From Casuarius casuarius (lineage: Eukaryota; Chordata; Aves; Casuariiformes; Casuariidae): a stretch of 64,000 nt of DNA. The stretch's first letter is position 1. Each line of letters opens with the position of its first letter. Made by a program: the position numbers and the translations under genes. Of this stretch, positions 1-14,025 are shown piece by piece. The notes under the pieces are model-generated. The model saw only the letters and a program-made list of their open reading frames with translations, had not been told where the DNA came from and searched no databases. The stretch covers positions 179,949-243,948 of the forward strand of contig PTFA01000482.1 in assembly GCA_003342895.1 (NCBI GenBank), read 5' to 3'.

Positions 1-110
1 CGGTCCCGTCCCGTCGGTCCCGTCCCGTGCGCGTCTCCGCTGCCGCCGTCGCTGCCGCCGCCGCTGCCCGCGGGGCAGGTGGCGGAGACGGGGAAGTCCG
101 CGGGATGCAA
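1..110. other. CpG-rich window edge with short tandem repeats
   Basis: The first 110 bases are very GC- and CpG-rich. They begin with a 14-bp unit (CGGTCCCGTCCCGT) repeated twice at 1-28, followed by a run of CCG triplets to about 66. From about 120 the sequence becomes T-rich and intron-like. This could be the downstream edge of a CpG island or a 5' exon of a gene lying left of the window, but no protein signature is recognisable. A CAG/GT that could act as a splice donor near 78-80 is too weak to call. Confidence 0.4.
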
Positions 111-3100
111 ACCGGGAATACAAACCTGCTTTTTTAATTACCTAGGCTTTGTGGGTTTAACCTCTAACACTTTGTTCCCCGTTGTCCTACAGTCCTTCCC
201 CCGACTTTCTTTAGGAATTTTTTATTTAAGCGGCTTAAAAAAATAGAGCGAGCGAGGACCTCGGCGGTAGGACCTGGCGTGATCCTGGCTGTTCTTGGCT
301 GTGTGTTGAAGCAGCGAAGCGGCGAAGGGAGGGGAAGGGCGAAGCGGCATCGTTNGAATCCCTCGGTGCGCTTCGGCCGGCCCGTCGTGTCGAAGGGCAG
401 AACCGTACGGATTCAAGGGAGTTGTTTAGTTTCGAGGGTTTCGATGGAGTTGAGCTCTTCAGGCGATAAAGCATTCGGAAGAGCGGCTACTGTGCATGTG
501 TTGTCTATTAAACCTCCATATCGTGGCCAAGTCGAAAGCGGCCGGGCCAAATCTGCTCGGCGTGCTAAGTCCCTTGAAGCCAGGGAAAGAATCTAGTCCA
601 TTATTTTGAAGAGAATCCAAATGTGTAGGTTCATAAAAGCACCGCGGTGTTCCCCCGAAACATCTGAAAATAATCAAACGAGTGGCTCCCTCTGTCCTTC
701 CTGCCGCTCTGTCGTATTCTCTCTAAACCGTTATGGAATACTTTTTCTTACATGTTCTTTGCATTTCTTTGTGTTTTGGGAGAGGTTCAACTTAGCAAAT
801 CTCACCAAAATAATAACCTGTGAAAATTGGTGTGTTTAATGGAAAGTGTAATTTTAGTGGTAATTTTACCCTCGGAGTTTCAGCTCCGTAAGACCACATC
901 TGGACTGTAAAGTTGTTGACTTAACACACCTTCAAACGCAGTAAGTAGCACACTTGCTTTTATGATTGTATTAATATTACCGTGATTTATTAGCTCATTT
1001 CCAAGTTCCATATGTACCGCGCTCCAGAAACAACCATGATGATAACTAATCTTTTGGGGTGAAAATTGCAAGATGGATCTCGCTTGGCAGAACGGGACTT
1101 TAACGGTTGCGAGCACGTAATTAAAGTGTGCAGGACTGAATGCTCTCGTATTGTTCGCCGCAGTCCGGTGAGACGCTTGCGGTATGTACCGCCGTGAGCG
1201 GTGGATAAATAAATCTTGGTTTTTGGTCGCGGTGCGGTGAGTTCTCGGTGCTGTGAGCGCTTGCGGGGCGTTTGGCCTGACAGCAGCTAGATGTTTTAAA
1301 GCGATTCTGAGTACGGTAAAATTGGAGAAATAGAATAGGGGATGTTTTCGGCGCGGTCAAATGCGTTACAGGGAGGAATGCAGCACACTGTAAAGAAATT
1401 TTGAGTAGATGCTTTATTTTAACTCTGTATAGAACAAGTGTGTTTTCAATCACATGCACAACCTTTTTTATAATTCCTCTTCTCTTTGCCTCTCCTGTTC
1501 TGTCGTCTTAAAAACCGTGCTACGCTCAAGGTTTTTTTCCCCACGAAAGCCAGACAGAGCTGAACGTTCAAAGCTGGGGTGTGTTTGGGTGGAGGAAAAT
1601 AGAGGTTGGACAGAAGTTCATTTTTTTCCAATGAATATCTCAGAGTGGTGTAAGCATTTTTAAAATATTTGAACTTGCTAGGAAACCAAAATTACACCAG
1701 CTGCTTCTCGTGCCAAGATATTTGGCCCGAAGGCACCTGTAGGTCGTTGCTTGTCTTAAGTAAAAGTTTTAAAAAAACAAACACAAAACCCCCCTGCGGC
1801 AGTTTTTCTTGGGGAATTTTTTACTTCGTAGCTCAGACTCGGCAATTTCTCTCCTGCGGAAGGAGTACCTGCCTGTGTGTGTGGAGTAATTTACTTTATA
1901 ATAGAAGTAACTGCCTGAAAACATTTATTCTTACTGGAGTGTTTCATTTTATTTAAATTTGAAATAGCATGAAGTCCCCTTTTTGGAGTGGTGCTTTTCA
2001 CTAGTGAAAAGAGAACATTCGGTAAAGAGTGGCAAGCATCTCGTGAAATTCCTTGAGTTACTATAGGTTGAGCTAATTGTAAGGAGATTAAACACCTTTT
2101 CTGGCTTGTAACATAAATTACTTAATGGATAATCCAAGCATGAAGTGAAATTTTATCCTAAAGCCAAACACTATTTTAATTTTTTGGCTCTCAGCACTGC
2201 TTAAACCTAAGAAAAAAAATATATGTATGTTTGTTGTTGGTTTATCGTCGCTTTTCTGCGGCTGCGTGGCTTTTGCCTATCGGGGACTGTAGGAACTCGT
2301 CTCTTGAGCTGTTGTCTGTCTGCTTTCTGGGAATGCAGGAGGGGGCGAATGTAAATAGCTCCTTGAATCTGAGACGCTTCCAAGTGATACTTAGAACTAC
2401 ACTACAAATATTTTAAGAGATGCTTAGCATGATGGCGTGGGGCCAGCCCTGCCCCTGTTTGTCTGAATTTAGAGACGCCGCGCTCGGAGCGGGCNGGGTT
2501 CTTGGGGGTGTAAAGCGGAGGAGCTCCCCGCGCGCCCGGGCAGCGGTGCTCGCTCTCCAGCCCGGAGGATTCGCAGTGTGCACGAGCTCGGAATCAAAGT
2601 CACGAGTTGCATTTAAAGAAATTGGATAGAAATAACTCAGAAATTGTACAAAACCACAAATATTCTCAGTGCAAGTTTGTGCTCAAGCGGCATCCCTGGC
2701 AGAAGTTGCTCTGGTCTGGTGGCGAAGCTTTGGGGGGAGCATTTGAAAACTTTGCCCGTGACGGCTCCTTTCCTTTTCGCTTTCGAGAGCTGAGGCTCGC
2801 TTTTCCGATCAGCTGCCTCGTGTTGCTGCGCCTGCAGCCGAGTTTCGCATCGCTCCATCTTCATGCCCGTAATCCAGTGCGTCCTTGGCAGTTCCGGTGT
2901 TGGGAGAAGGACATGGGAAACGGCAGATAACAGCGGATTTGGGGTATGAGGCAGTTCAGGGAATGTCCTTGGTGATACTGCTTTGCATGAAAGGGAGTTT
3001 GGGGAAGTTCACGGTGAAAGCGCTCGGACTCTGCTGTCGCGGATACAGAGAACGGTCTCCTCGTCTCTCTCCGCCGAAACTTTGCGGCGGCATCAGCTCA

Positions 3101-6100
3101 GTCCAGCAGTCTTGTACTTCCTCATATGACTTATGATCCCAAAGTCCCTTTCTTCCCCATCTTCTCTTCCTGCTTTTCTGTGATATCTAAAGAAGAGTTG
3201 CCCAGAAACAGGGCTGGGCCAAGACTCCCAGCGACTGTTCGCAGCTCCGAAGCAAGCGGCCGCTGGCGTTGTGCTCCGCGGGAGCTGGGTGCCCTGGCTG
3301 GTGGTGCGCGCTGCATTTCATAGGAATGGTAAAGGATGCCTTGCTTTCTTGCAGTTTGGGGCAAAAGTAGTGAATCCATCCAGTGGCGATCTCTGCGCCA
3401 GGCTGCGGCAGCATGTTGCAAGTAGACGTGGTCTCTTAGGTGCCCACCAGCGCTGTAAAATCGTTGGAGAGCTCTGACTTTCTCTGAGGCCAATTTTAGC
3501 TTTTTATTGTCATTTTCCCTTTTGATCCAATATGCTGCGTGCAGGTTTCGGTGCTGAGGGTTGAGGGGGGAGGACCTCCTCGTGTGGCTTGTCGTGCGTT
3601 GAACGGTGACGGGCGCGGGGGCTGCGTCGGTGGGGCAGCCCGGGTTGGGAGCGTGTGTGTGTGCCCGGACGGGGTGGGCAGCTCAGAGAGTGCCGCTTCG
3701 TGCGATTTCCCCCTGCCCCCATTCGTGGAAGGGATTCGGGATTGCTGGAGCCAGACTTTCTCCTCTCCAACCCCCCGAAGTCTTTGAGCAGCGGGGAAGG
3801 ATGCGGTTCCAGCGTTGCTCCTTTGACTTTTGCTGCGAACGCTGTTGGCAGCCGAACAGCGGAGCTGAGCAGATGCCTCGGGGGTGCGTGTGTGTGTTGC
3901 GATCGTACCGGCAGATCGAGACACCCTATACCACAAGCTGTTAAATAAAGTCAGACGTTTCAGCCACTCTGGAATCGCCAGGCTCCGTTCTGGCATGAAG
4001 CTCGTATCCCTTTCCAGGGAGAGCTTTCCACAGGCGCATTTAAGAAATCCGTAGGTGGGAAGAGACAAAGGAATCTCGCAAGGAGTCGGATGGCAACGCA
4101 CTGAGAGCTGCTCGAGGACATTATCTTTATTCATTGACACCGGCTAATCTGTTCGCCTAATGGACTCGCGTCTCGGCGCTCGGCGTTCGAGAGCGGCCCT
4201 TGCTTTTCTCGGCGCGTTTGCGGAAACTCAATCCCGCAACGTGCTGCTTGGGTTTATTGTTTTGTGCTCTCTCTCTTTCTTTTCTCCTTTGGCTACAAAA
4301 ATAGGACGTTTTTGTGTCAGCTTCTCCCACCTCATCTCCATAAACAATCGAGATCAATCTTAAAATACAAAGAAAAAACAGGAAACGTGAGAGAAATCTG
4401 CAATTTTGTAACTATGAAGGAGATGTTTTAAAACCTTTATTTAATGCATGCTACTTTGGATTAGTCCCAGTTGTGCAGACGCTTCTGCAGGGACATAAAG
4501 CAGCACGTGTGCGTCGGCAGGACCGGTCTCCTCCAGGATGGCGTGCCCACGTCTTGCTGCTCTCGCGTCCGCCGGCCTCACGCCGACGTTGCTCTCCCGC
4601 GTTCACGGGGCAGCTCCGGAGCTTGGTTTCTAGTTCAAAACCTGTTGAAGTCGGTGCGGTGCTTCGTGCTGATACGAGCAGGCTTGTGAGTGTGAGTTTT
4701 AGGCTGGTGCAGCTGCAAGGCAGATTGAGCCTGGTTAGTCCATGTGGTGTTACGTAGCGTCAGGCTAAAATGATTAAAGCTGCATGTTAGTGTTGGCGGA
4801 GATTTCCCTGCTAAAAGCTGTGACTTGCTGAGTGTAACGAGTCCTGAGCTTTCTGACTGAAGAGCTCGCTTTCTGTCGCTGCTAAATAAATGGTGGTTTT
4901 ATATGCACCCGGTGCAGTGGAGTGTGCAGGAGTAACCTGAGTTTCCAAAGGATTTAAAGTATTCCAGTTGCTATCCCAGACTGCTTAAATAAATAAATAA
5001 AGCTGAGCACCTAGAAACGGTGGGGCTGGTTTAAAAAATGAATTTTGTATGAATTAATGCCTTTGGAAAGTACTTCTTAATCCATGCCCTTTCCCTTGTG
5101 ATCCTCTAGTTTACTCTTTTGTAACCTTGGAAGCTAAAAACTATATAAACATGAGCAATTTTTTTTATTGCCTGCATGCAACTCCAGAGAACTACTTAAA
5201 AAATGTAAAATATTATGAAACTTGCGCAGAAAGTCGGGAAAGTTTCCAGTGTCTCCGGCGGGCGGCAGAGCTCCGGGGAGGCGAGGGAGCCCTGCACGGC
5301 GCTTCTCCCGGGGGCTCCGCTGGTCGGGAGCTGCAGTCCCAATCCCGCTCCTGGGGTGCTGGAGGAAAGGCTCTTCCCTCCTCCTGACGGCCTGCCTGGG
5401 GAAAGACCTCGGTCATCACATCATTACTAGACAGCTACTGGTTAAGAGCAGAATTAAAAGACATTCTGGGTTTTTTTTCTTTTCTTTTCCCCCCCACGCT
5501 GGGGAGAGGGAAGACGGGGGCGGCTCCAGGAGCTCTGAGCACCGTCGTCCTCGTTCGCCTTTGATGGGACATCGGTTGTTCCGGGAGCTCGGCCCGTCCT
5601 GCCGATCCGTGGGCAGCATCTCGCGGACTTATCCTTTGTCTCGGCGGCTCCGAGTTGGATTCTGCGGAGGCGGCGCCTGAACCTCGTGTCCTGCCGCGTG
5701 GGGTGGTTGCGCTCGCACCGAAACTCCCCAAAGCCGTGCTCAGCGCCGCTGGTGTTTCTTCTCGAAAGTACTGCGTGTTTTTTGCTAGATTATTTTTAGG
5801 CAGTGACAGAGGTGGGAAAGGCCAGTGGATTTAGAAGGTGCCTTTATGCAAGGAGAGGCTATTACTTAGGACGGTTCAAAGATTATTTATAAAACAGTAA
5901 TTACCAGTCCCCTGAGACGGAAGTGGGCAGCTCGCATCGAGTTGAGCAGGGAGTTACAATAGCTAATTGGCAAATATGCCTAAAAGCTTCTTCCTGACCT
6001 TTTAAAAGAACTTTACTGAAACAAGCTTGGGTGGAGATTGAAAACCTGCCTAATGAAAGGCCGGGTTTAATACCAGGACTTAGCTCTAAATGGCTTTTCA

Positions 6101-8000
6101 AAGGGCTTTCGAAATCCATCTGCTTAGAAAGCTCGTCAGCATCAGGCTGCGTCTCCCGTTTCCTGCGGGCTGTGGTCTGCCCCCGAGATCCTTCCCGATA
6201 GGAGACTCCTCGGGAAGCCGTCAACACCGCCTTGGCCGCTCTTTGCCTGTGCACGAGCTCTTGGGGTGGCCGATAGGCAGGACTCGGGGAGGCGGGGGAC
6301 GAGGACGAGAGCAGGTCGGGCAGCGCCTGAGCTCCAGCCTGGGGCTGTTCTTGGTCCTCTGTTCTGCTGCCGCCTCCCCAGCGGAGCACCATACATATAT
6401 ATATATATGTATGTATATATAAAAATAAAAAAATCTCAGTACATCTACCTGGGCGTGCACAGAAGAGAAGCTGGTGGTGGTCTCTGAGCTCCCTCTTCTC
6501 TTCCCACTGCATTTGTTCATAATTTTATCAAGTGAGGAGGAAAGGGATGTTTTGAACGGCTTTCCGCAGATCTTTGAAAAATCACTTTGTTGAAAGCTTG
6601 GCCTGCAGCTGGGAGGCAGGAGAAATGGGAGACAAAATCGGGAAGCAGATTTACAGATCCAAGATCTGGTCTGGTTTAGGGGATGGATGCAGAGCGGTGC
6701 TAGCACAGCCAAGGCAATGTTTTAAAGTCGGTCTTTCCTTTCAAGAGCCCTTGGGGAGTGGACACGGAAAGAGATAATGCAGTGTGCAGTCTTCACCCCC
6801 GGCTGCTTGCTGGGCCCTGGGCTGGGTGACATTAGTCTGTTCTGTAATATCCAGGGGCTTTGGCTTTCCAGCCGGAGTTGGCTTGCTGAGATCCCAAAGT
6901 GTCTGTGTTTGGGGCACAACACGCTCACGGCTGCTCAGATTTTACACACATCTTGTGCTAATGGTCCTGGGTGAAAAATTCACAGCAACTAATGTAATTT
7001 CGCCTCCTTCTCCCTCAGTGCACAGACAGCCTGCAGATCACAGAAGTCTAAACGCCTTCCAAATTATTCATGCATCTCTTAAATAAGTCACTCTTGATCC
7101 GAAGAGTTGTTTGAAATGCAAATGGTGACTATTCCAGTCAAATGTGCCATTTGTGCTGCAGCATGAGCAAGGCACGTAAGCGGTACGCCAGGCTATGTGA
7201 ATGCGCAAGTGATGCCCACTGCATGGGACTGCGAACGTGCAACCCCAGCCCCTGCGGGTGTTTGCAGATTGTAATGATCACTTTGTGTGCATTGGAGTGG
7301 CACGCAGGAAACCCAGGTCTTGCCATGTGTGAGGTGCTACTGAGCCACAGATCAAAAAGGGGATCTCTGTTTCAGGACGTGCTGCTTGCTTTGTGTCTGC
7401 TGGTAAAATAAATCACCCAAATAAGTGCTGTGCAAAGTGCTCTGGCCAGGACCAGTCATAGTTTGGAGCTGAGAGTGAAATGTTTGAGATTAGCTTTTCA
7501 TAAGCAGTTGCACAAAACTTTTGATATTTGGGCTATTAAAGTGCCAGTACAGAAATGTTGTAGGTAGCAGAGAGGGAAAAAGCAACACTTTGAGAATGGG
7601 ATACGCTGTTGGGGTTGACGAACTGTTCCCAGGAGTGATTTCGTACTCCCCGGCGAGCCGTACAACTGAACGTGCTCCGCAGGGAAAACATCACGGCCCC
7701 AGCAAGGACACCATGGGGATGAAAAAAAAAAAATCTGTATCTGGACCAGCAGCTCTGCTGTGGCTGGTGGGTGGGACAAGTGATCCCAGGCGTCAAAAAG
7801 AGCTGTGAATTTTAACACAGAAAATTGATTACAAGCAGGAAAGAATTACATTAATATAGTCACTTGTCACCAAGGTCTTATTAGTAATCTCCACACATTA
7901 GTCTGGAGAGAATAAGAATGTGACCTTGTTAAGCATCCTTGATGGAAAGACTGACCATTTTGCTATTGATTTACTACTTAGCCCCAAACACTGCATGCGT
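111..8000. other. No supported gene; moderate to AT-rich nongenic DNA
   Basis: I see no recognisable exon on either strand. Open frames are short (mostly under 120 codons), lack family motifs and overlap on both strands. The first 2.5 kb is T-rich and looks intronic or intergenic. CpG-rich patches occur around 2480-2560, 3540-3720 and 5260-5700. A good acceptor-like sequence (pyrimidine run then CAG) ends at about 3355, but no matching donor or known peptide follows. It may be intron 1 of HS3ST6 or DNA between HS3ST6 and its left neighbour. Confidence 0.5.
6391..6420. repeat. (AT)n/(TATG)n microsatellite
   Basis: An alternating TA/TG run (ACATATATATATATATGTAT and onward) at the end of a GC-rich patch, followed by an A-rich stretch. 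It is a simple sequence repeat; the Tyr/Ile/His-rich peptides it encodes in several frames are not genes. Confidence 0.85.
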
Positions 8001-8050
8001 GCACGCCTGTGCGCACACCCGCCCGCCTCCGCGCACACGCGGCTGCACAG
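7985..8050. repeat. Alternating purine-pyrimidine (GC/GT/CA) low-complexity tract
   Basis: A stretch of GCATGCGTGCACGC-like sequence followed by CGCGCACACGCGGC. Alternating purine-pyrimidine sequence of this type can adopt Z-DNA. No gene is associated with it. Confidence 0.5.
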
Positions 8051-11000
8051 AAGGTGTCTTTACAGTCGTAATGGGGAATTAGCAGTCTCTTAACCTGCCA
8101 CCGTTTGCACCCGTTTGGTGGTTCAGCTGGTGAATGAGCAGCTGCTTTTGGCGGGCACCGTATTGTGCAAAGAAGGAGCCGAAGGTGATTGATGGGAATG
8201 CACAAGAAATGTGACAGACGCGGTCCCCGAGGCCGAGCCGTGGTCCTGCCTCCCGCCCGGCCGCCCCAGCCGCGGCGGGGAGCGGATGCCACGGGGCTGC
8301 GGGACGCGGCGGCAGTTGGCACGTGCGCCCGGCCTCCCGCGCGTCTCGGCTCTGCAGCTGCTTCGGAGCCCGGAGCATCCCAACCTCCGGCCCTGGGGGG
8401 CTGGAGCTCGGGGCTCGGCTGGGTGGTTGGGGCTGCTGCCCGCCTGGGGGTCCTTGACCCTCTGCTCTCCTCATCCCAGCACCCAGCTGAGGACACGAGG
8501 ACAGGACGGGCTCCTCCATAAGCCCAGGCAGACAGACCCCCCCTCCAAAGCAAACCACAGCACAGCAACTCAGTGACCAAGATGGGACTCAAAGTGCAGA
8601 GTCCTGTTTCCTTGCTCTAACCACGAGGCGCACATCTCTGCGGAGACGGGAGGCGGTTTCTGATGCTCCCGGCCCCTGACACCAGTACTGTGCGTTTTTC
8701 TGCGTCTACACGAGAAGATGCTGAAGGGAGTCTGCCCCGTGGGTAGACCCGTGTGAGGTCTGCTGGCCGTACCGGGAAAACTTCCTCGCCTTTCCCGGCT
8801 GGATTCTTCGCCCCTAGTGCCGTACGGTTGTTGCAGACCTTGCCTGTGCCTTTAAGTCCCCCTGTAATTCCGAGTGACAACTTGCCTTTGACACCCTGAC
8901 AGGAAGAAATGTCAATAAGAGTGGAAGTGAAAGAAATCCTCCAATTACCCGAAACGAGGAGGGGGCTGGCGCGGCCGCTGAAGGAGCGTGATGGGGGCTC
9001 GATAAGTGTCATTGATCAGGCGCTCGCCGCGTGTCAGCGCGAGCCCTCATTACTTCCACTTGTCGATAGATGCTCGGCGTTTGGGACGGAGCCAGCGGCA
9101 GCCTGTCCGGTCCCTTGCCGATAAAACGCTGCCCGTCGCCGCGGCGAGCGGGGCGCTCGGAGGCCCCGTGGGTTGTCGATGGCCGTGCACAGGTTTTCGC
9201 GGGCTGTGCTGCCCTTGCTGCTGGGGCCTGCCAGCGCCGTGCCTCCGAGTGACATCTCGGCAGGGTACGTCCTGGGGCCGCGCCGGGGCCCCCGAGCGTT
9301 TGGCATAAGCGGGGGAGATGATTATTCTCCGGCAAGAGCGTCGGCTGCTTCCTCCGGCCGCTTTTATATTTCAGAAGTCATGTTCCTCAGCCACACAAGC
9401 CATGAGAAAAATTCAGGGGGCTGCTGCCAAGTACTTTCGGCTCAGAATTTAGGTTTTGTTGAAGGAAGGGATCGTTTGTCTCCATGAAAAGCCTTTCCAG
9501 GGGGGAGGAGGAGCTCTGAGCGTTCCCCCGCGGTGTTAGAGACCCGAGCGTGACAACCTGCATCCGCTTCGCCGCTACCAGGGAGCGGAGCTGCCTACCA
9601 GGGCGGCGCGGAGCCGCACAAAGGCATCGCCGGGCACGGTTCAGGCGGTTTGCTGCTCCCAGGAGAAGAAAGGAGAACGGCATCCCCGAGGGCCCAATCC
9701 TGCCCTGCAGAGAGAGCAGCACACGTCGGACACAGGGAGGAAGAGATGCTTCAGTGACAGGAGCATCCCAGCGCCCGTGTCCGGTGAAAGGGCTGCGTGC
9801 AGGATGAGACCCAGCCTCGTGCAGTAACGCAAGGCTCAAAGTGGTCCGGAGCACCGTGCTGTGCTCCTCTAAGACTGCACTGAAGTCTAGCAGAGCGGGC
9901 CACGCTGGCCTTCNCTTACACCGCTGTCAAACACCAGACTGACGAACAAAGTGGAAGTGAGAGGAAGCTCTGGTTCCCAGCGTGTTGATAACAAGCCTTG
10001 GCTCCCTTGCCAGGATTTCACGTGGTCTGCGTTGAGTCCAGGTTGCTCTTGCAGCCGCGGTTGTGCTTTGTATGAAGAGGGAGGTTTGCTGAAAGGATGG
10101 CAGCGCCCTGTTTGTATCTGCGTGTTTTTAGAAGCATGGGTCTAGGCTGANTTTATGTGACATGGGTTAGATGGGCAGGGGGGACAGGCAATTTTGTCAC
10201 AGGGTGATATTTTCTGCTCCAGCTCCTGCTCTTTCCATGATATTCTGGGGGTTAGAAACGTTCCACTGGTGCCAGTGGAGCGAGCTCTGCTCCTCAGCCT
10301 GCTGTATAGAGGGGCCAGTCACTTCTTCCCCGCTCACATAAAGTGCTGCTTGGTGTTAATACAGTCCATGTTCTTCAACCACAGCTGATGGCTCTGGGTC
10401 ACTCGCTTCTCCTGGCTTTGTGATGATGGTTGGCTGAATACCTGTGCTCANGTCTCTTAATTTCTTCTTATAAGCAGACCTGCTTACAGGGGTCCAGACC
10501 GCAATGAAAGAGAGGGTAGTCCCCAGACTTCCCCGCAGTCCCCCGACCTCCTTGCTTTCAGTTGTTGCTGCAGGTCTCTGTCTCAGTAGCACGTCTGGGC
10601 TGTTCTAGGGCAAGTCCTTGCACCGGAGGCAAGTGCTTGTGTGAATATCTGCACTGCCGCCTGAACCTTGCGTCTGGCAGCAGGGTAGCCTTCTCCTGCA
10701 ATGGACATTTGAGGTGATTTCTGGTGTTTCAGCTTTTGACCCACCTGAAAGATTGACCATAAGCAAGTTTTTATTTTTGATGCTGTTTCAACACATCTCC
10801 GTGTATTGCAAATAGTGCTTGAAATGCTTCCGAGCTCAAAATGAGAGACTGCCCCTGGGGCTGGTGTGGGCAGTTTCTGAGTCACCTCAGTGAGGTGGAG
10901 CTGGCAGTGAGGGATTATTGGCTTCCTTGGACTGCTGATAGAGCTGGAAAAACTTTCCAGCACGCCTCTCCTCCGGAGCCTTGCCTCCCTTCAGTCCTCA

Positions 11001-13991
11001 GCCCATTGTAATTCTGATGAAGCTATTTATCGCGTTCCCAAACACGCTCAGTTCCGAATCGTAGTCCCTGTTTTGACTGTTACGTGGCAAAAAGCCAGCG
11101 CCGTGGCTGTTGCAGATCATGGCAGCGTCAGGGTCTGCTGCAAACCTATTGCACTCGGCGAGTTTCCCGTGGTGGCCTTTGCTTTGGTTTAAATTCTAGT
11201 TAAAATGNTTGCATTGGCTCCTCTGCTTGTGCAGATTGGTCCAGGTTCGCTGGCTTCGGCCAGGCTCAGCTGACTTCACACGATCGCTGTAGCTATACCA
11301 TGGATTCTGCCCTCCTTTTCACAGCAGTCCCTCCAAAATAGCATTACTGATCTCAGGGGAACTGCTTCGGTTTTATTTTCACTAAAAACCAGACAATTCT
11401 AGTGCAGTGTCCACAAGAATGACTTTAATAGGGGGGAAAAAAAGACGGTGTCAGAATTTATCAGCCCGAGAGAAAGACAGAGCTGCTGAGCCCTTTTGAA
11501 AACATCCAGCGTCCCCGTGGGTCGTCGTCCTTGGCCTGGACCGAATCTCTGAGCTTAGCGTCCTCGTTAATTACCCAGCACGCAGATAGCAGAGGAACTT
11601 GGTGTTTGAGCGTAATCCCACTGCCTCTTCATCGCTGAAAGGGTTGCTTTGATTCTAATCTTGTTAAAAGGTAGGTACAAGGGATAGCCTTGTTGGTTCT
11701 GATCTTGTCGTGTATATTAAAAATTCGTGTTCCTCTACTTTCGAGTATCTCAGGCAGCATGTAAGGGCCTGCTGTGCTCACAGGACTCGCCAGGGTTCAG
11801 TGAGGTCTCTGCCTTGTAACAGGTTTACAAAACTTGAGTTACTGAACGTGAAACTGGAAGAAATGATTCATTTTTAGCATAAAGTACTCTGATGTTGCAA
11901 GATCCTGTTTTCTAGAGAAATATTAATTAAAATAAAGGAAAACTTNAGCCTGATTTACGTGCCAGTCGCAGCAAGGATTGGTGACCACCTGACTTGTGCT
12001 CTGCGTCCAGCTGTGGGAACTTGGCATCAGTGAGTTTGCATCGAGGTTCCACTAGCTGCCCATGAACGTTAGGAAGTTACTACCTGGTTTCTCGTTGCAT
12101 GACGATAGGCCAGTGAATTCTACAGTAGGTCGTGTTTGCAATGTANGCAGCACTTACCTGAAAGCAAACCCCATACTTCTATTTAGATGAAGTTGGAGCC
12201 AAAGTCATTGATGAAAGAGAGGTAACAAATGCCCTTTGCAAATGTGACTTAGAAAGAAATCTGGTTGTAAAAGCCTCCAGAGTTCAGCTGGGAGGCTTTA
12301 AGTTACAGATGCTGCTCTTACTATGGCAGTCGAACATAAATATTTAAAGTACAATCTGTGTGGAATGCAGTGTTGGGAACTCTTCCTATTTTATTATGAA
12401 TCTCAAGATACTTGGTGGTTTTCTTAAAGCTGTAGCTCCTGGAGTCACGGGACACAAAGAGAATCTTAGCTCTTGCTTAAGAGAAGTATCTCCTAAATGT
12501 GAGAAAACCGAAGGCTCAGAAATCAGAAGAAAACTATAAAGAACCACGATCTATATGTATGTGCATAGCTATATTTAAAGATGTTCCCATAAATGTTGGG
12601 ATTTGAGGCGTGATTTGGTCGAAGGTGGTTAACGTTCTTCTTACCTACAGGAAAACCTTGGCAATGATTTTTTTGCAGAGTTCTGAAACCGTGCCAGAAC
12701 GGTTACAAACCTGAAATGAGTGTGGGAGACCTGGTGAAAAACGGTGGCTGCACCATGCTTTGCAGGTCTCTGCGGACCAGAAGAGAGCAGGTCAGAGCAG
12801 TTCAGTGTATCACGGTAGTGCCTAAGGTCACAGAGACCTGGTTACTGGGAGTCCTGGCCTTGTAGAGAGACACAGCTTCCACAGAGATCTCCTTTCTTAG
12901 GGTCTTTTCAGAGAACTGGATGCTTGGAGCGGAAGAAGATGGAATGATGGAGAGGTGCTTCAGTGTCCCCANGAAGGAGGCAGGCCTTTCTTGCGTTGGG
13001 TGAGCTGCCTTGTTCTTGGTAGACCGTTAGCATAAGCACATGCTATGCATTAGTTCCTCAGTCACCGTGCAGGACACAGAACAACTTTAAAGAACAAGTA
13101 TAACTGTTGCCACTTCAAAACTAGTCTCAGAATTGATGCCAGGACTCCAACAGACCCATGCTCTTTATTCTCCTTTTAATTAATTCCTTTGCCTCTAGTG
13201 AATTTCCATCTTTTATTTCTGGTGCAATCAAAGGACTGTGAGCAGCAAGGCTTGCATTAGGAACAGACTGATCCAACCTTTTTTTAATCTTCTGTATCAG
13301 TTACTTGTCTTTCTCTTGCGCTGCCACAATGCATCTGAAGCACATATGCCAAAAGATAACTTGTTGAATGAAATATGGGGCAGGCAAAGTCCTGTAGCTG
13401 GAATTTTCTCTCAGCAGGTCTCCTTTGCTGGCAGTTTCATATGGCAGCAAAGAGTGAGAGTCCAGATAAACTTGCTCAGATACACAAATGGGCAATTACA
13501 TGGTCACCTGAGAAGTGTCTGATGATTTATAGTGTTATTAAATGGTGACGGTAAGAGTAGAAAAGATTTGTAACATCTGCATAGCAAATCCCAGCTCTGA
13601 CCCTCACACCCTAGATACCAACATATTAAATATCCAAACAGGCATTCAGGCCTGCAGATCGCTTTGACAGAGATCCCTGCACATCTGGTAACACTTGGCC
13701 TGATACTTAAGACCCCGGACAGTGTGTAATTAAATGTAATTCACTCCTTGCCCTATGGTGGAATCCAAGAGGACCGTTCCTGTTTGAAGGGCGGTCTTCG
13801 GAGAAGCCTCATGACAGTGGAATGTGCAGCCGTAGCCGGTGTCAGGAGCGAGTGTCTAGCTGGGAAGCTGAAAGAAGTGTTTTGCTGCAGGCTGCTGGGG
13901 GAAGAGAGTCGTGTTGCGGGAAAGCAGTAATCTCCAGGCGGCAAGAGAGTCAAAGCTCGTGTTTACGGACTTGGGTGTCTAAATTAGGAAG

Positions 13992-14025
13992 CTAGGCCTG
14001 ATTTGAACCTAGGCCTGATTTAAAC
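13992..14025. repeat. 17-bp tandem duplication (CTAGGCCTGATTT...)
   Basis: Two adjacent 17-bp copies, CTAGGCCTGATTTGAAC and CTAGGCCTGATTTAAAC, differ at one base. The flanking text (gggtgtctaaattagg) resembles, from memory, a high-copy element of turtle and crocodilian genomes in which 'gcctaaa...ttaggc' and 'cctgattttcag' motifs recur. The family assignment is not proven. Confidence 0.55.

Noticed and set aside
6221..6712. Tyr/Ile-rich peptides around the AT microsatellite
   Set aside because: Translations of (AT)n/(TATG)n simple sequence.
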